A DNA stretch of 64,000 bases from Anaspis maculata (Eukaryota; Arthropoda; Insecta; Coleoptera; Scraptiidae): assembly GCA_949128115.1 (NCBI GenBank), contig OX421961.1:120097050-120161049 (forward strand). The letters run 5' to 3'. Position 1 is the stretch's first letter. Each line of letters begins with the position of its first letter. The notes beneath the pieces were generated by a model that was given only the letters and a program-made list of their open reading frames with translations, did no database searches and was not told the origin of the DNA. The translations under genes were made by a program, and so were the position numbers. Below are positions 12,701-24,700 of the stretch, piece by piece.

Positions 12701-15700
12701 TGTCAATTCCTCCCCATAGGGTATCAGCGCATCGAAGTATGATGTATTTGGGTGCCTTCGAAGAACATGGAAGATTTTGGTTCTTTTACAGCTCTGGATG
12801 GCTCCTGAGGTCACCTGCCACACCAACTCGTTGGCGCCATTTCTGGAATTATCAAGCTTAGTCTCAAGAACGTAAATCCAGAAGCCCTTTACTTTATCAC
12901 AAAATGCATAGTTTAGGCGCTAATCCACCGGACTAATAGGCCTTTTTGTGTCTTTATGTGTCATTTTGACGTTGAGTCCCCTCATGTTTTTTCTGTGGTT
13001 TTCGGAAATCGCGAGCCCCCTCACGCTTACTCTTCTCATGTTCTGGAGCTCTAGCGACCCATTACGTCTTGCTGTGTCAATCGGAGCTCCCCTTCTGTCT
13101 TTATGTACCGTATTGTGCCCCGATGACCTCTTTGTATTTTCTTGGCAGTTTCGGAACACTATCGAGCCCCTTTGTATCTTTTTTACGTTGGAGCCTTACT
13201 GGCTCCCATTGTGTCCTTATGTGTCGTTTTGAGTCCCGTTTTCTCATTTTCTTCGAATGTTTCCTTACTCTGTTTTCACAAAATCCCTGGCGCAAATCGT
13301 CCGGCGTCAAGTTGTCCCGCATCAAGTTGGTCGAAGCATGGCAGCTTGACGCCGGCCATCCTGACGCGGGACAACTTGACGCCAGGACAACCTAACGCGT
13401 GGATAATTTGATGTGTTGCTTCAAGCCTTGACGAGCCCCCTTATTGTGTCTTGATGTTGCTTTTGGAACTCTATCAAGCCACAATCTATCTTCTCAGATT
13501 TCGTAGTTCTTGAGTTCTTCTTTGTCAGTCGTGTCTTTTTGTGTCGTTTCGAGCCCCGATGAACCCTCTTGTGCTTACTTGAGGTGTTCGGAGTTCTGAG
13601 GAGCCCCCTTATGTCTTCCTATGTTTTGGAGCTCAGGCGGCTCCCATTTTGTCTTGCTGTGTTAACTCGAAATTCCAGTGGATCCTTTTGTGCATTTATA
13701 TGTCGTTTTGAGCCCTGATGAGCCCCCTTGCGTGTTCATGTTGCTTTCGGAATCGTAGTATCTGCCCTTTATGTCTCCATATGGCGTTGTGAGCACCCTT
13801 ATTCAGAGCTCAATTGGACACTCTTGTTTTAAGCCCCTCATGATTTTTCGCCTCTCCAAAACTTCAGTAGGCCTCCTTGTGCCTTCTTTGATTCTTGAAA
13901 GCCCTACTGGCCCCCTTGTTTCTTCAATGTCGATTGAAGCCCTGCCGACTCCCTTTACATTTTTCAAGCTTTAGTAAACACTTTTGTGCCTTCGTGTAAC
14001 ATTTGGAGCCCTATCGGGCGCCCCCGTGTGTCCTCAACCTCAAGTACCGTTTGGAACTCTGGTGAGTCTTCCTATGTTTTTTCACGTGTTTAGAATCCCC
14101 GTGAGCCCATTTTGCCTTCTTGTGTAATCCAAAGCACTATTGAAGCCCCCTTGTGCCTTCAATGTCTTTTGGAGTCCTGATGAGCCCCCTTGCAATTTTC
14201 CGTGTCTTTTGGAGCTTTCAAGCAATCGATAGCACTCTTGTGTTTTCGTCTGGTCAAAGCCCTACTTGGCCCGCTTGTGCCCTCATTTGCCGAGAAAGCT
14301 CCCTTTTGCTTTTATGTGTTGTTCATAGCCCCACTGGACTCCATTGTGTCTTCAATAATGTTGTTGCAACACCTGCTGAGCCCCCTTGCATTTTTTTCAA
14401 TTACATTTAGTAAGCACTCTTGTGCCTTCGTTTGGTACTCGAAGGTCTATCGGGCCCCTTGCATTTTCCCCTGGCTTTCGTAATTTGAGCAATCACCTTT
14501 GTGCCTTTATGTGATACTCGGGGTCCTGCTGGAACTGCTGAATAGCTCCAACTGGTGTTAAGTTGTCCCGACGTTAAGTCGGCTATCGGCTACTTTGAAA
14601 TTGATGGCTTCAAGTTGTCCGACGTCAAGTTGTCCCGCGTCAAGTTGTCATGTACGCGTATCAACTTTGCTGTTTAAACAAACAGCCACAATTAATTGTG
14701 ATAATTATGTTTGTCTTCAAATAACTAAGATAAAGGGCAGTTTGAAGTCTCACCCTTTGATCCCCCATACCTTGAAAAATAAATACCATAATTCTTTTTT
14801 TTTATATTTTTGTTCTCTTGAGTGAATCCCATATATCGCTCTGGACTCGGAATGCGATACTATTGAGACAGCCCGTATATTGTTGATGTGTCCAGATTTG
14901 ATTCACCCAGGATAACGATGCTTATTATTGTGAGCAATGGCGATTTTCATAAATACAGCGCGGCGAGAAGTATTTCAAGACAACTCTGTCCGAGGTGCTG
15001 AAGGCAGTAATAGCTGCCGTCACTTGCAGACAAATTATTTAATTTTCCTATTATTTCATAGATTTTATCACATTCGCTCTCGTTACCAATAGATAATTTA
15101 CCGCTTCGATTCACGCGCATAGTATCAATTAGTTACATTGTAGTTTTGGCCTTTTTCGTTTTGTAATATGCAGCAATAATTATTAAAGAATAGACCGCGC
15201 ACACGACGCTTGTAAAATTTTCCATGATAATTATACTCTTCTGAAATTATCTCATCTGTTGGAAAGTTTTTCAGTGTAGGTACCTGCTAGCTATAATGGA
15301 GCAGTAGGTGCAATTGAACGGAATATTCCAGCTCTATTACCTATACTTCTCAATACTGACCAAAGCGTTGGCCAACACATTCACCCATTCACTGTCCCGG
15401 AACAACCTAGCGAAGCAGTTTCGATTCCAAATCCTAGAACCTGTACTCCGCTTGATTATTTGAAGACGGTTTTTTAACCTCAAACCTATAGAGATTTTTA
15501 ACGTTGTGGCTCCTTAAGGATGCGTTCAACAAAGTCAGTCGTTTCGTAATTTTGTAGTGATCACCTTCAACCGGAAACTTAACGGAAGTTCCGCAATATT
15601 GACCAGGTGCGTTGAAACTTAACCCTTCGAAGGCTATCCTGCAAGTTTCAATTGCTTAAACAACTGCTAGGCATTCTTGCTCTGGTGTATAGTAGTTACG

Positions 15701-18700
15701 CTCTCGGTGAGTATGTCCCGCCCTACTGCAACTCATAGGAAAAGTGCAGTTCAATGAACGTACACAAATGCATAAAATCTGGAAAACTAACGTGGGATGG
15801 AAAGGATGCAATAAACTGATAGCCAATAACCTTAGCAACCAACTCAAAAATGCGCTAAGAACATAATGTGGAAGAGTTCCAATGGCCCAAATAAGTGCAT
15901 TCCCATTCTGTAGTGGAATAGTTCTTGTTAGCCGAGAAAGGCGTCCAAATATGGTAAAAACCGGTTCCCTCTGGCTCTTCTCTAGACGGACTTCGTCAAT
16001 AATCTGCAATGATTGCACACTTTGATAGTTGCGCCACTCATTTTCCTTTTGCCGATAAAAATTCTTGTAGTCGTTTTTAGGAGTGAACCAATTAAACGGT
16101 AATGCTTTTAGGAGACTAGACATGAATCGTTTCGTTAGACGTGATTTTCTTCAACTTGTTTTTTATACTCCCGTTTTTTTTTTCGCAAATTAATCCGCGT
16201 ATAATTGATTGTAGACTGATTGAATTCGGCGACACTCCGAGCAGCGCCTTGACTCTGGACGAGTTCATGAGCATCGACTTGGAACAGGAATTGGCCCCGC
16301 CATCATTCAAAGCCGCCCGGAAAAAGGACAGGGAACGTTTGCAGAAGGTACGTAACATTTGCCCTGACGTCCGCCGTCTTTTATATAAATCGCGTGATTT
16401 ATTTACCCTCACCACCCGCCCCTACACACCTACTTTAAATTCACTGATGTTATACTATTTTCGTGTGTATAAACGATCGAACGCGTGTTGCAGTTGATGG
16501 AAGAAGAAGCAGACACCATCACCGAACTACAAAAGGACATTGAAACGCAGCTGGACCAGAGCGCCAAAAAGAAGCAGACGAAAAGTAAGTGGTGCTGGGC
16601 AGCAATGCACACCAGATTTGAATGAGGAACTTTTTGTCAGTGGGAAAACAAGAGTAACAAGACTTTTTCGGACGACGTCTTTGAAGTTTTCAAGGTTTTT
16701 CAGGGTTACAGGAGTTGCACAGTGGACGACGTAAATGCGGCGTTGCGTGCGACATTATGGGCGATTTATTGCCACCACGCGGTCGTTTTTCGAGTTATGT
16801 TCGTCGAATGGGGCCTTGAATTTGAGACGACATGCACATCGGCAAGGACAGGAAGTCATTCACGTGCGATTAATGTTTTGTCAACTGTACTTTATGTACC
16901 TACCTATTTACCAGCAACAGTAATAATAATTATCAAGTATGTGGTTTGTTTATTCAAGACGCGCGAAAGCGGTTTGGTTCTTCAGTAAATTTCTGTCGAA
17001 CTTTCAAGACGAAAATTTGTTTTATCTTCTCAAAAAGATCCAAAAAAATTCCGTTACCATTACAATGTTTTTTGTCAATTTTTCAGAAAGACCAGCACCA
17101 GCAAATGAACCCGAATCTGTGGACGCATCGAGATTCATCGAGCAATCCACCATAGATTCCATCAACGAAATCATACACGAACAGTCGGTTGATGATCCCA
17201 CGGATAGCCAGCAGAATAAGCCAATCAAGGAAATCGGTAGGTTTTTCGATAGAATATAGAATTTGAAGCCAGTATGAACGATACCCTGATGGTAAAAAGT
17301 CTATCATTAATCGTCCTACTCCGCGTGACACCGTGAGAATACGGTATCATTACGCCTTGGTACCCTCCCGCGTACATTATGTATCACCAAGCAAAACTTG
17401 AAAGCATGGATGCTCTTTCATCTTTCATTACGTAACGATTAATTATTACCGACCAGTTGTTTTGGTTCAGAGTTTAATAACTTAATACAGAACACAATGC
17501 GGATCACCGACAGAGAAAACAGAGAAATGCACAACATAAATCTCGACCAGAGTATAATTGCTTGCCATAATATAATACTCTTGTTTTCCTGTTTGCCAAC
17601 GTTTCAGCGGCAGCAGCCTCCCGCCTTTATTAGGGGGTGGCAGAGACTAGAGAGCAGTGAAAGACAGGGTTGTTTGTATTACTCTGTACACTGGTAATTA
17701 ATCATTCCAGTTTTATCATCATAAAACTCATAAGAGCCATCATTGGGAAAGTATTCCCGGAATTGATGAAATAAATTTCCCGGTATTTCGCATGGGAACT
17801 TGCTTGCTCTTCCTCAGCTCAATAATAATGATAATAGTTAGCTGGATAGAAGAAACTTTCCTGCAATTTTCGATTGTTGTTATTTGGCTCGTATCATACA
17901 ATTGAATGTATCCACCAATAAGTACGAGCTTTCTTGCTTCTATAATTTTTTTTTGCTGACGGGTTTTTTTGCTTTTACTAGTACTTTGAATTTCACCTCG
18001 ACTGTTTCTTTCCCATTGGGAATACTTGGACTGTTTTTAGCATTCCTTTCAAATCTGAATTATTAACGAATCGAAAAGTGCTTTCCAGTATGCGTAACCT
18101 ACAGCGTGGGCAAGAACTGTAGAAGGCATATTCAGGATATTTTGATGAGTCCAATCCCATTCTTCACTCCAGTTTATTTTTCTGAAATTTTCAGAAAAAT
18201 GAAAAGTGGACCAGAAATGCAAGCTTTAGATTAGACCAACTTGATGCCAAAGCGTGAACACAAAAAAAGCAAAAATTAAAATAAAAAAAATAGCTTCAAA
18301 GATAGATGCTGATTCTTTAGTTTTTACAACTAAAATATAAATTGACCTGCCGCGAAATGAATGGTTATTTTTTTTTCCAGTAAATCTGCGGAAAATTGTG
18401 TAACTGTATAACTGGTTGCCTGCGTACTTGTGAGTGCTCTTGAGGAATGTCTAGGATGTTTACCAGCACGAAAGAGGCAAAAGCAAAATCGTCTCTATGA
18501 AGTCTAGCTCTACTTCAAGTGGTACTTCAACAGCCCAGGCCTTAAGCATACATGAATTAGATCCACCCATTCAGCATTCAATCCAACTAAGATCCGAGAC
18601 GTAAGCCCTTTCAGAGCAAGTTTAACTTGGCCCGTATCGATAAAGTTTGACGTTTTAATGGTGTCAACACCGTGGCGGGGAGAAACTTCCTGTCCCGTCA

Positions 18701-21700
18701 TTTCCACATACTGTCATTTCACGCAAAGTACGAGTTAGCTCCGTATCTTACTTATGACGCGCCCATCTACAACGAGTTTCCGAAATTATTCTGCAATCGA
18801 CGCAGATTTATTCTAAATACTCGAAAAAAAACATTGGGCACATAAAGATGCAGGTATGCAAATATCTTCGGGTGACGTATATCCGCCAAAGGCACACACG
18901 CACACCGAAAGCAATAACAAGCTGATGCCGGAAAGCACTTTTTTTTTTGATAATTCAGATTTGAGAGAAATATTGGAAACTTTATGTCTACGTATACCTA
19001 CCCTTTTGAAAAAAGTAGCAGTCAAAGCGATATTCAGAGTAAAAGCACGAGAGTCCATAAAGTTCCCTACAAAGTAAACATGAGCAGCCAAGAGCTACCT
19101 TGAACTAGAAAGTTTGATTGCATAATGCAGAATCAAAGCTTACATTACAAGAGAAGCTGACATTTCAGTTTCCATATGAAACGTTACGGAAAAAGGAAAC
19201 AGTTATTATTTGCGGAAATTATTTTTTTCCGTTATAATAAAACTAGGTGTGCAAAACAAGAAAACAAGGGTATCGTATCACAAGCAATAATCATTATTAT
19301 ATGTGTACTGAGAATTTCAAACTTACTTAATTAGTAATAATTGTAATTGTTACTACATACTACCTACATACTATTATTCCAGAATCAGGTCGTTCACGGC
19401 GTTTATAAAAAATAATTTTCCGGCCTTAGGATTGGCTTGTACTTTTGTAAGGGGGACGGCAGTAACTGAGTAATTCGGTTATTAAATAGAAAAAAAAAAA
19501 ATAATCGCGACAGCGTGAGAAACCATCTGTTTACAGAGCAATATTTTCAGTCAATAGCTTCTTCTACTCCATAATAGTCCGGGTAATAAGGGACAAATTC
19601 GTGCGAAACTCTGCACTTTGTGATAAAGTTTTGAAACTTGGCACACATATTCTGAATTATTCTTAACATACCTGGATGTGAAGCAGACTCGACAGATGGC
19701 GTATACAGGGTAAAAATTGAAGTTGAAAAATTGAAAAAATTCCATTTGAAGAATCAAAAGATCTGAACTCTTGTAAATCAAAAGATATATTAAATGCTTA
19801 TGAAGGTCCACTAAACAGCTCTGAAAATATCATATCTTTCGTGAGATATTTCTAAAAACGTAAAAATGCTCGAGAAACTGATTTTTCGCCCATAAAACAG
19901 CAAATTTCCAGGATTTTAAGGTACAACTTGGTATTTTTACAATGTGTGATGTTAGAAATGGAATACGACAGGAGCCAGTTTCCAGGCCTACTAAGGCAGT
20001 AAACTTTTTTTGTCTTCACGGCGGCCATTTTGAATCCTCCTGGCATTGGCTATTACCATGTTCAAAATGTCAATTATATGGTGGAACTTCATGAGCATTA
20101 AATTAGAAATATATGCCGTGATGTGTTGTGACTCCAGCACTGTTGGTTCTTCAGATGTAATTTTTTTAATTTGTCAACTTCATGTTTCACTCTCTATACG
20201 CCACCTGTCGAGTCTGCTCCACATGCAGGTATGTTGAAAATGATTCAAGGAATATACATATACGCCAAGTTTCAAAAGCACCCAATGCAGAGGTTTTTCC
20301 TTCAGTACTCAGACTTTTATAAAAGCCAACACTGTACTGAAATGCATCCTTTTTTGCGAATTATTCACAAAGATGTGAATAACAAAGTTTACACCACATC
20401 CACATTCAATTGTGCTGTGATACATCTGCCTGAATGTAATGTAGACCCAACTTAGTGTCGGTTTCAAGTTCTCAGTTCCATGAGTTACGTTTTTGTAACT
20501 CCACCAGTCAGCCAGTTTCAGAAACGGCATAACTTTTCAGGGTATTTGTCAACGGCTGTTAAAAAAAATTAACCTTAAAATTACCCGGTTAACCGTTAAG
20601 GATCAGGCAGTCTTGACTGGTTTAAACTTTCCAGCCCTTGACCGGTTAACCATAACCGGTTTTTACCCGGTTAGGCGTGGCTAGTTTTCCACCAAATTAA
20701 CCGGGTAGTCATGACCAGTCCTAAAGCAGTTTAACCGTAATCGGTTGTTGGTTTGAAAATCTGGACCGGTTATTCGGAATTTTTCACTTGTTAACCGGGT
20801 TACTGACCTGTTGAAAGCACTACTTGAGTAATAATTTGTTTTCAACTTCAACAGCGAGTCATCTTTTCGTTAAAATTTTCACTCCGAATCTCCTTTCACA
20901 CATCTCTCATGTCTGATCAACTGAAATAACCACTCAAAAATCGATGGAAATATAACAGAGGTGAACGACTTTGGACCAGTTGAGAGAGGTGAGGGCTATT
21001 CTGTATCTCATCAACGACAGTAGACAAAGAGGGAAGTATACAGGATTCATAGATACAGACAAAGATAGCATGCACATAACGAGCTTGATACGAGATACAG
21101 AATAGACATGATTGTGATGAGTTATGAACGGCTTATTCATGATCGGTTTTGCACCGGTTATCCGTGGCCGTTTTTTCACTGGTTATTTGTAGCCGGCAGG
21201 GCTGGGCGGTATTTCAAATACAAGTATTTGAAATACATTCAAGTATTCTGTATTTTGTATTTGAATACATTTGATCGAGAAGTATTTGTATTTTGGAATA
21301 GTTCAGGCAACTAGTATTTTCTATTTTGTATTTAAAATACATTTTTCGGAAAAGTGTTTCGATTTTCAAAATACAAAATACATTTTTGTTTGCCACGTTC
21401 TGTAGTCTGTTTGGGCTGAGATTGCTCTCATATTGTTTTGGTAATACTTTACGCCCTTGCCATTTTTTGCGTTCGCACACTACCTGGGATCGATATAAGT
21501 TCGACTGGATTTTTTACGTCGTACTGGGGGGGGGAGAGGGGGTTGTATCCTGTCGGCCACGAGAATAAGTTTCATGTCGGATGTCGGACAATATTTTTGA
21601 AAAGGAAATCAACAATTGAGATTGTGAAGAGTTGATGAATGAAGTTATAAACAGGTTTGAATATGAAGTTTTTTACTTTGTTTGTTTTATCTATCTTTCT

Positions 21701-24700
21701 AGGTATAATAGTTCATAATGATTTACTTATTGTTGCGACTGAATAAATGAAGTGTTTCCATTGAAATGCTTGCATTTTACGGTTTTTTCAATAAAATTGC
21801 TTGAATACGCATGTATTTTGTATTTTGTATTTCGAAATATTTAGGTAGTATTTTGTATTTTGGAATTTCTGGGTTCCCCAAAATACGTAGTTTGTATTTT
21901 GTATTTCGACTATCTTGGATCGTGTATTTTGTATTTTGTATTTAAATACATTTTCCCAAGTATTTTGCCCAGCCCTGGTAGCCGGTTTTTAACTGCTTGA
22001 CTTTTAACATGGGGCTCAAGAATAGGTCCTTTTTCGCTCTAGCTAGTATAAATACACTTCGGGTGAAAGAAAACTAGCTGTAAGAACAACAACGTCTGTC
22101 TGAATTGCAAATTGCAAGCGATGTGTGAATCATCGAGATATACAAAATGTGACGGTTATATACAGCTTTTATCTTGTATTCATTTATATCCCTTGGTGCT
22201 TCGCACCTCGAGGCAGGTGATTTCTTCTGCATAATATACCTCGGTGCTTCGCACCTCGGTTGCAAGCGAATTTAACTATGAACCGGCTTGTTTGATAAGG
22301 CACATAGTTCAAAAGTCAGGCAATTACTTGCCGAAGCCACTATACACCTCAATCGTAGGCTAAGGCTGGCAGGAAAAATTGAAAAATTGAATCGGTTAAG
22401 CGGTCAATAAAATTTTGACCGGTTACCTCAAAACGGTTCTGACAAATCATTAACCGGTTAATCGTTACCAGTTTATGGCTGTTCAAACGTAACCAATTTT
22501 CAACCAGGTAATCGTAACAGGCTTTTAGTCGGTTAATCTCAACCGGTTTTTACCCGTTCAAGCTTGACTGGTTTTTGACCAGCTAACCATGACTAACTGG
22601 TTCTGGACCAGTTTAACCGTAACCGGTTCAATCAAGAATCTAGACCGATTATTTGGAATTTTTGAGCGGTTGACTGGTTAACTATAACCGGTTGAAGGCA
22701 CTACTTGAACACTAATGTGTTTCCACCTTCAACAGCGAGTCTTCTTTTCATTAAAATTTCCACTCTAAATCCTTTCCCACTTATCACCGTTATTTTGTTT
22801 TAAAATGGTCAGGATACGTCGGGTCAACTAGAAGAAAAAACTGTCAAGAACCGATAAAAATCCATAACCGTTCTTTAATCGATCAAACGTGACCGATTCT
22901 CGACCGATTAACCTAACAGGTTTTCGGGTGGTTAATCGTAACTGTTTCTTACCCGTTCAACCGTTAATTGTTCAGGACCTGTTCTGAACCGGTTATTGGT
23001 CTAAAAATCTGGACAGGTAATTTAAAATTCTTGACAGGTCAACTATAATGCCCGTATTCATAGTCGTTGTCAAGTGCACCTTGTTCAAATATCACTTTCA
23101 ATCAAGCTGTAACTCAAGTACGATTTTTGTTTCATGGACATATTTTTGGATTTTCCCGTGGAATAGTATTCCTCGAGGAAAGCCGAAGTTATGTCTGTGA
23201 AACATAATTCGTTTTTGAGTTACAGCTTGATTTAAAGTGGTACTTGAATAGCGAGTCTTCTTTTCATTTAAATTTCTACCTCAAATCCTTTTACACTCAT
23301 TCACAGTTATTTTCATACAAAATAGTCAAAATACGTCGGATCAACTAACAAAAATTAAGCCCACAACCGGTTTTACACCGGTTATCCGGGACCTGTTTTT
23401 GACCGGTTAATTGCACCTGATTTTTGATCGATTGATCGGAACCGGTTTTGGACCGATAAACCGTCACCGGTTAGAATCGGGTAACTGTGACCGATTTTTG
23501 ACTGGTTAACCGTTGCCAGTTTTTGACTGGTTATTAGATTGAGGATCTGAACCGAAACCGAAAAATTCATATCTCATTAATTTAACAGAACTCTTGCATG
23601 CAGTTTTCCAAATATCGTTGCAGATGCTGTTTCGAGGAAATGCATTGCAGTTTTTTGATACGCATAAGAAAGGGTCCTCCTCATTGGTAGCGTAAAGCAA
23701 TGTCGAAGCTAGCTGGCATGCTATCAGTGATCACAGCCTGCACTAGGTAAGCGGCTCTCAAACCAACGGGTACATTTTGCCAAACCAAGCATTTTCTTGG
23801 TTATTCCAAAAATTGACAGTAAAAATTTTGCTAAATAGCATAGCATTTTGTTCATTTTGGTAGAGCTATCCGTAGCTGAATTTTTTGGTATCATCAAAGA
23901 AACATCCGGTATACTTTATACTTCTACTATTTTATTGGGCAGATACATGGACAGGTACCAAGACGCCATCATAGTACCGTATATCCACATGGCGTGGTGT
24001 CATGCGAGGTGGGACGATTATCTGTCGCAATGGACCATGTGCATGAACAGGGCGCCTCGGTGGCGTTGATGGAATAATGTCAACAGTGACGTTGACGGGA
24101 TAATGTCAAAAGTAAAGTAGACAGGGTTGACAGTTTGACATTCTTTATTCAACTTTGACTTTCAACATAACATATCTTTTGATTGTGTTAGGTTATGTTC
24201 TCGGTTATGTTGAACGTCAAAGTTGGATAAAGAATGTCAAACTGTCAACCCTGTCTACTTTACTTTTGACATTATCCCGTCAACGTCACTGTTGACATTA
24301 TTCTATCAACGCCACCGAGGCGCCCTGTTCATGCACATGGTCCATTGCGACAGATAATCGTCCCACCTCGCATGACACCACGCCATGTGGATATACGGTA
24401 CTATGATGGCGTCTTGGTACCTGTCCATGTATCTGCTCAATAAAATAGTAGAAGTATAAAGTATACCGGATGTTTCTTTGATGATACCAAAAAATTCAGC
24501 TACGGATAGCTCTACCAAAATGAACAAAATGCTATGCTATTTAGCAAAATTTTTACTGTCAATTTTTGGAATAACCAAGAAAATGCTTGGTTTAGCAAAA
24601 TGTACCCGTTGGTTTGAGAGCCGCGTGTGTTTTGGCTCCGTGCATCAACAAATGGCATTTTGAGTACCAAAATATCGTTTTTTCAGCATCTAGCACCATT

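Larger units (their letters stand above)
10518..12935. mobile_element. 2.4-kb element with about 150-bp terminal inverted repeats
   Basis: The termini TAGTCCGGTGGATTAGCGCC are exact inverted copies. The match continues for about 150 bp through CTATGCATTTTGTGATAAAG, GGCTTCTGGATTTACGT, TGGCGCCAACGAGTT and CCTCAGGAGCCATCC. The flanks offer ATA (10515-10517, 12936-12938), or TA if the ends are trimmed by two bases. The minisatellite array resumes directly on either side. The interior has no transposase. Its right part (about 12500-12600) resembles the 5215-5300 arm of the foldback at 4045. Confidence 0.75.
9753..14650. repeat. GTGTC-rich degenerate minisatellite element (split)
   Basis: Two stretches (9753-10517 and 12936-14650) consist of degenerate units of roughly 70-80 bp built on AGCCC-tGATGAGCCCCCTTGTG and CTTGTGTC. 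The outer edges and a central point (about 13302-13400) carry clusters of GACAACTTGACGC or its complement GCGTCAAGTTGTC: inward-facing at the left edge, outward at the right. The array is strongly strand-asymmetric (pyrimidine/GT-rich on +). The inserted element at 10518-12935 separates the halves. Confidence 0.7.
20560..23545. repeat. higher-order array of AACCGGTT motifs
   Basis: Blocks at 20560-20810, 22385-22700, 22850-23050 and 23360-23545 are dense in ACCGGTTAACCGTAACCGGT-like degenerate units. Each of the first three blocks is followed by a related spacer (AGCGAGTC(A/T)TCTTTTC, then AATCCTTT and ATACGTCGG-type sequence). So the unit is a motif block plus a roughly 120-bp spacer, repeated at least three times. 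A hAT MITE (21197-21977) and a small MITE (20996-21105) lie inside. Confidence 0.7.

Noticed and set aside
15656..16123. 155-residue minus-strand frame as an intact gene
   Set aside because: Only the last 16 residues resemble a gypsy RNase H motif. The rest is unrecognisable and lies beside a BRF1 exon on the other strand.
23848..24527. Identical 73-residue frames on + (23848-24069) and - (24306-24527) as a conserved gene pair
   Set aside because: They are the two arms of palindrome P1. Identity is explained by the inverted repeat and no domain is recognised.
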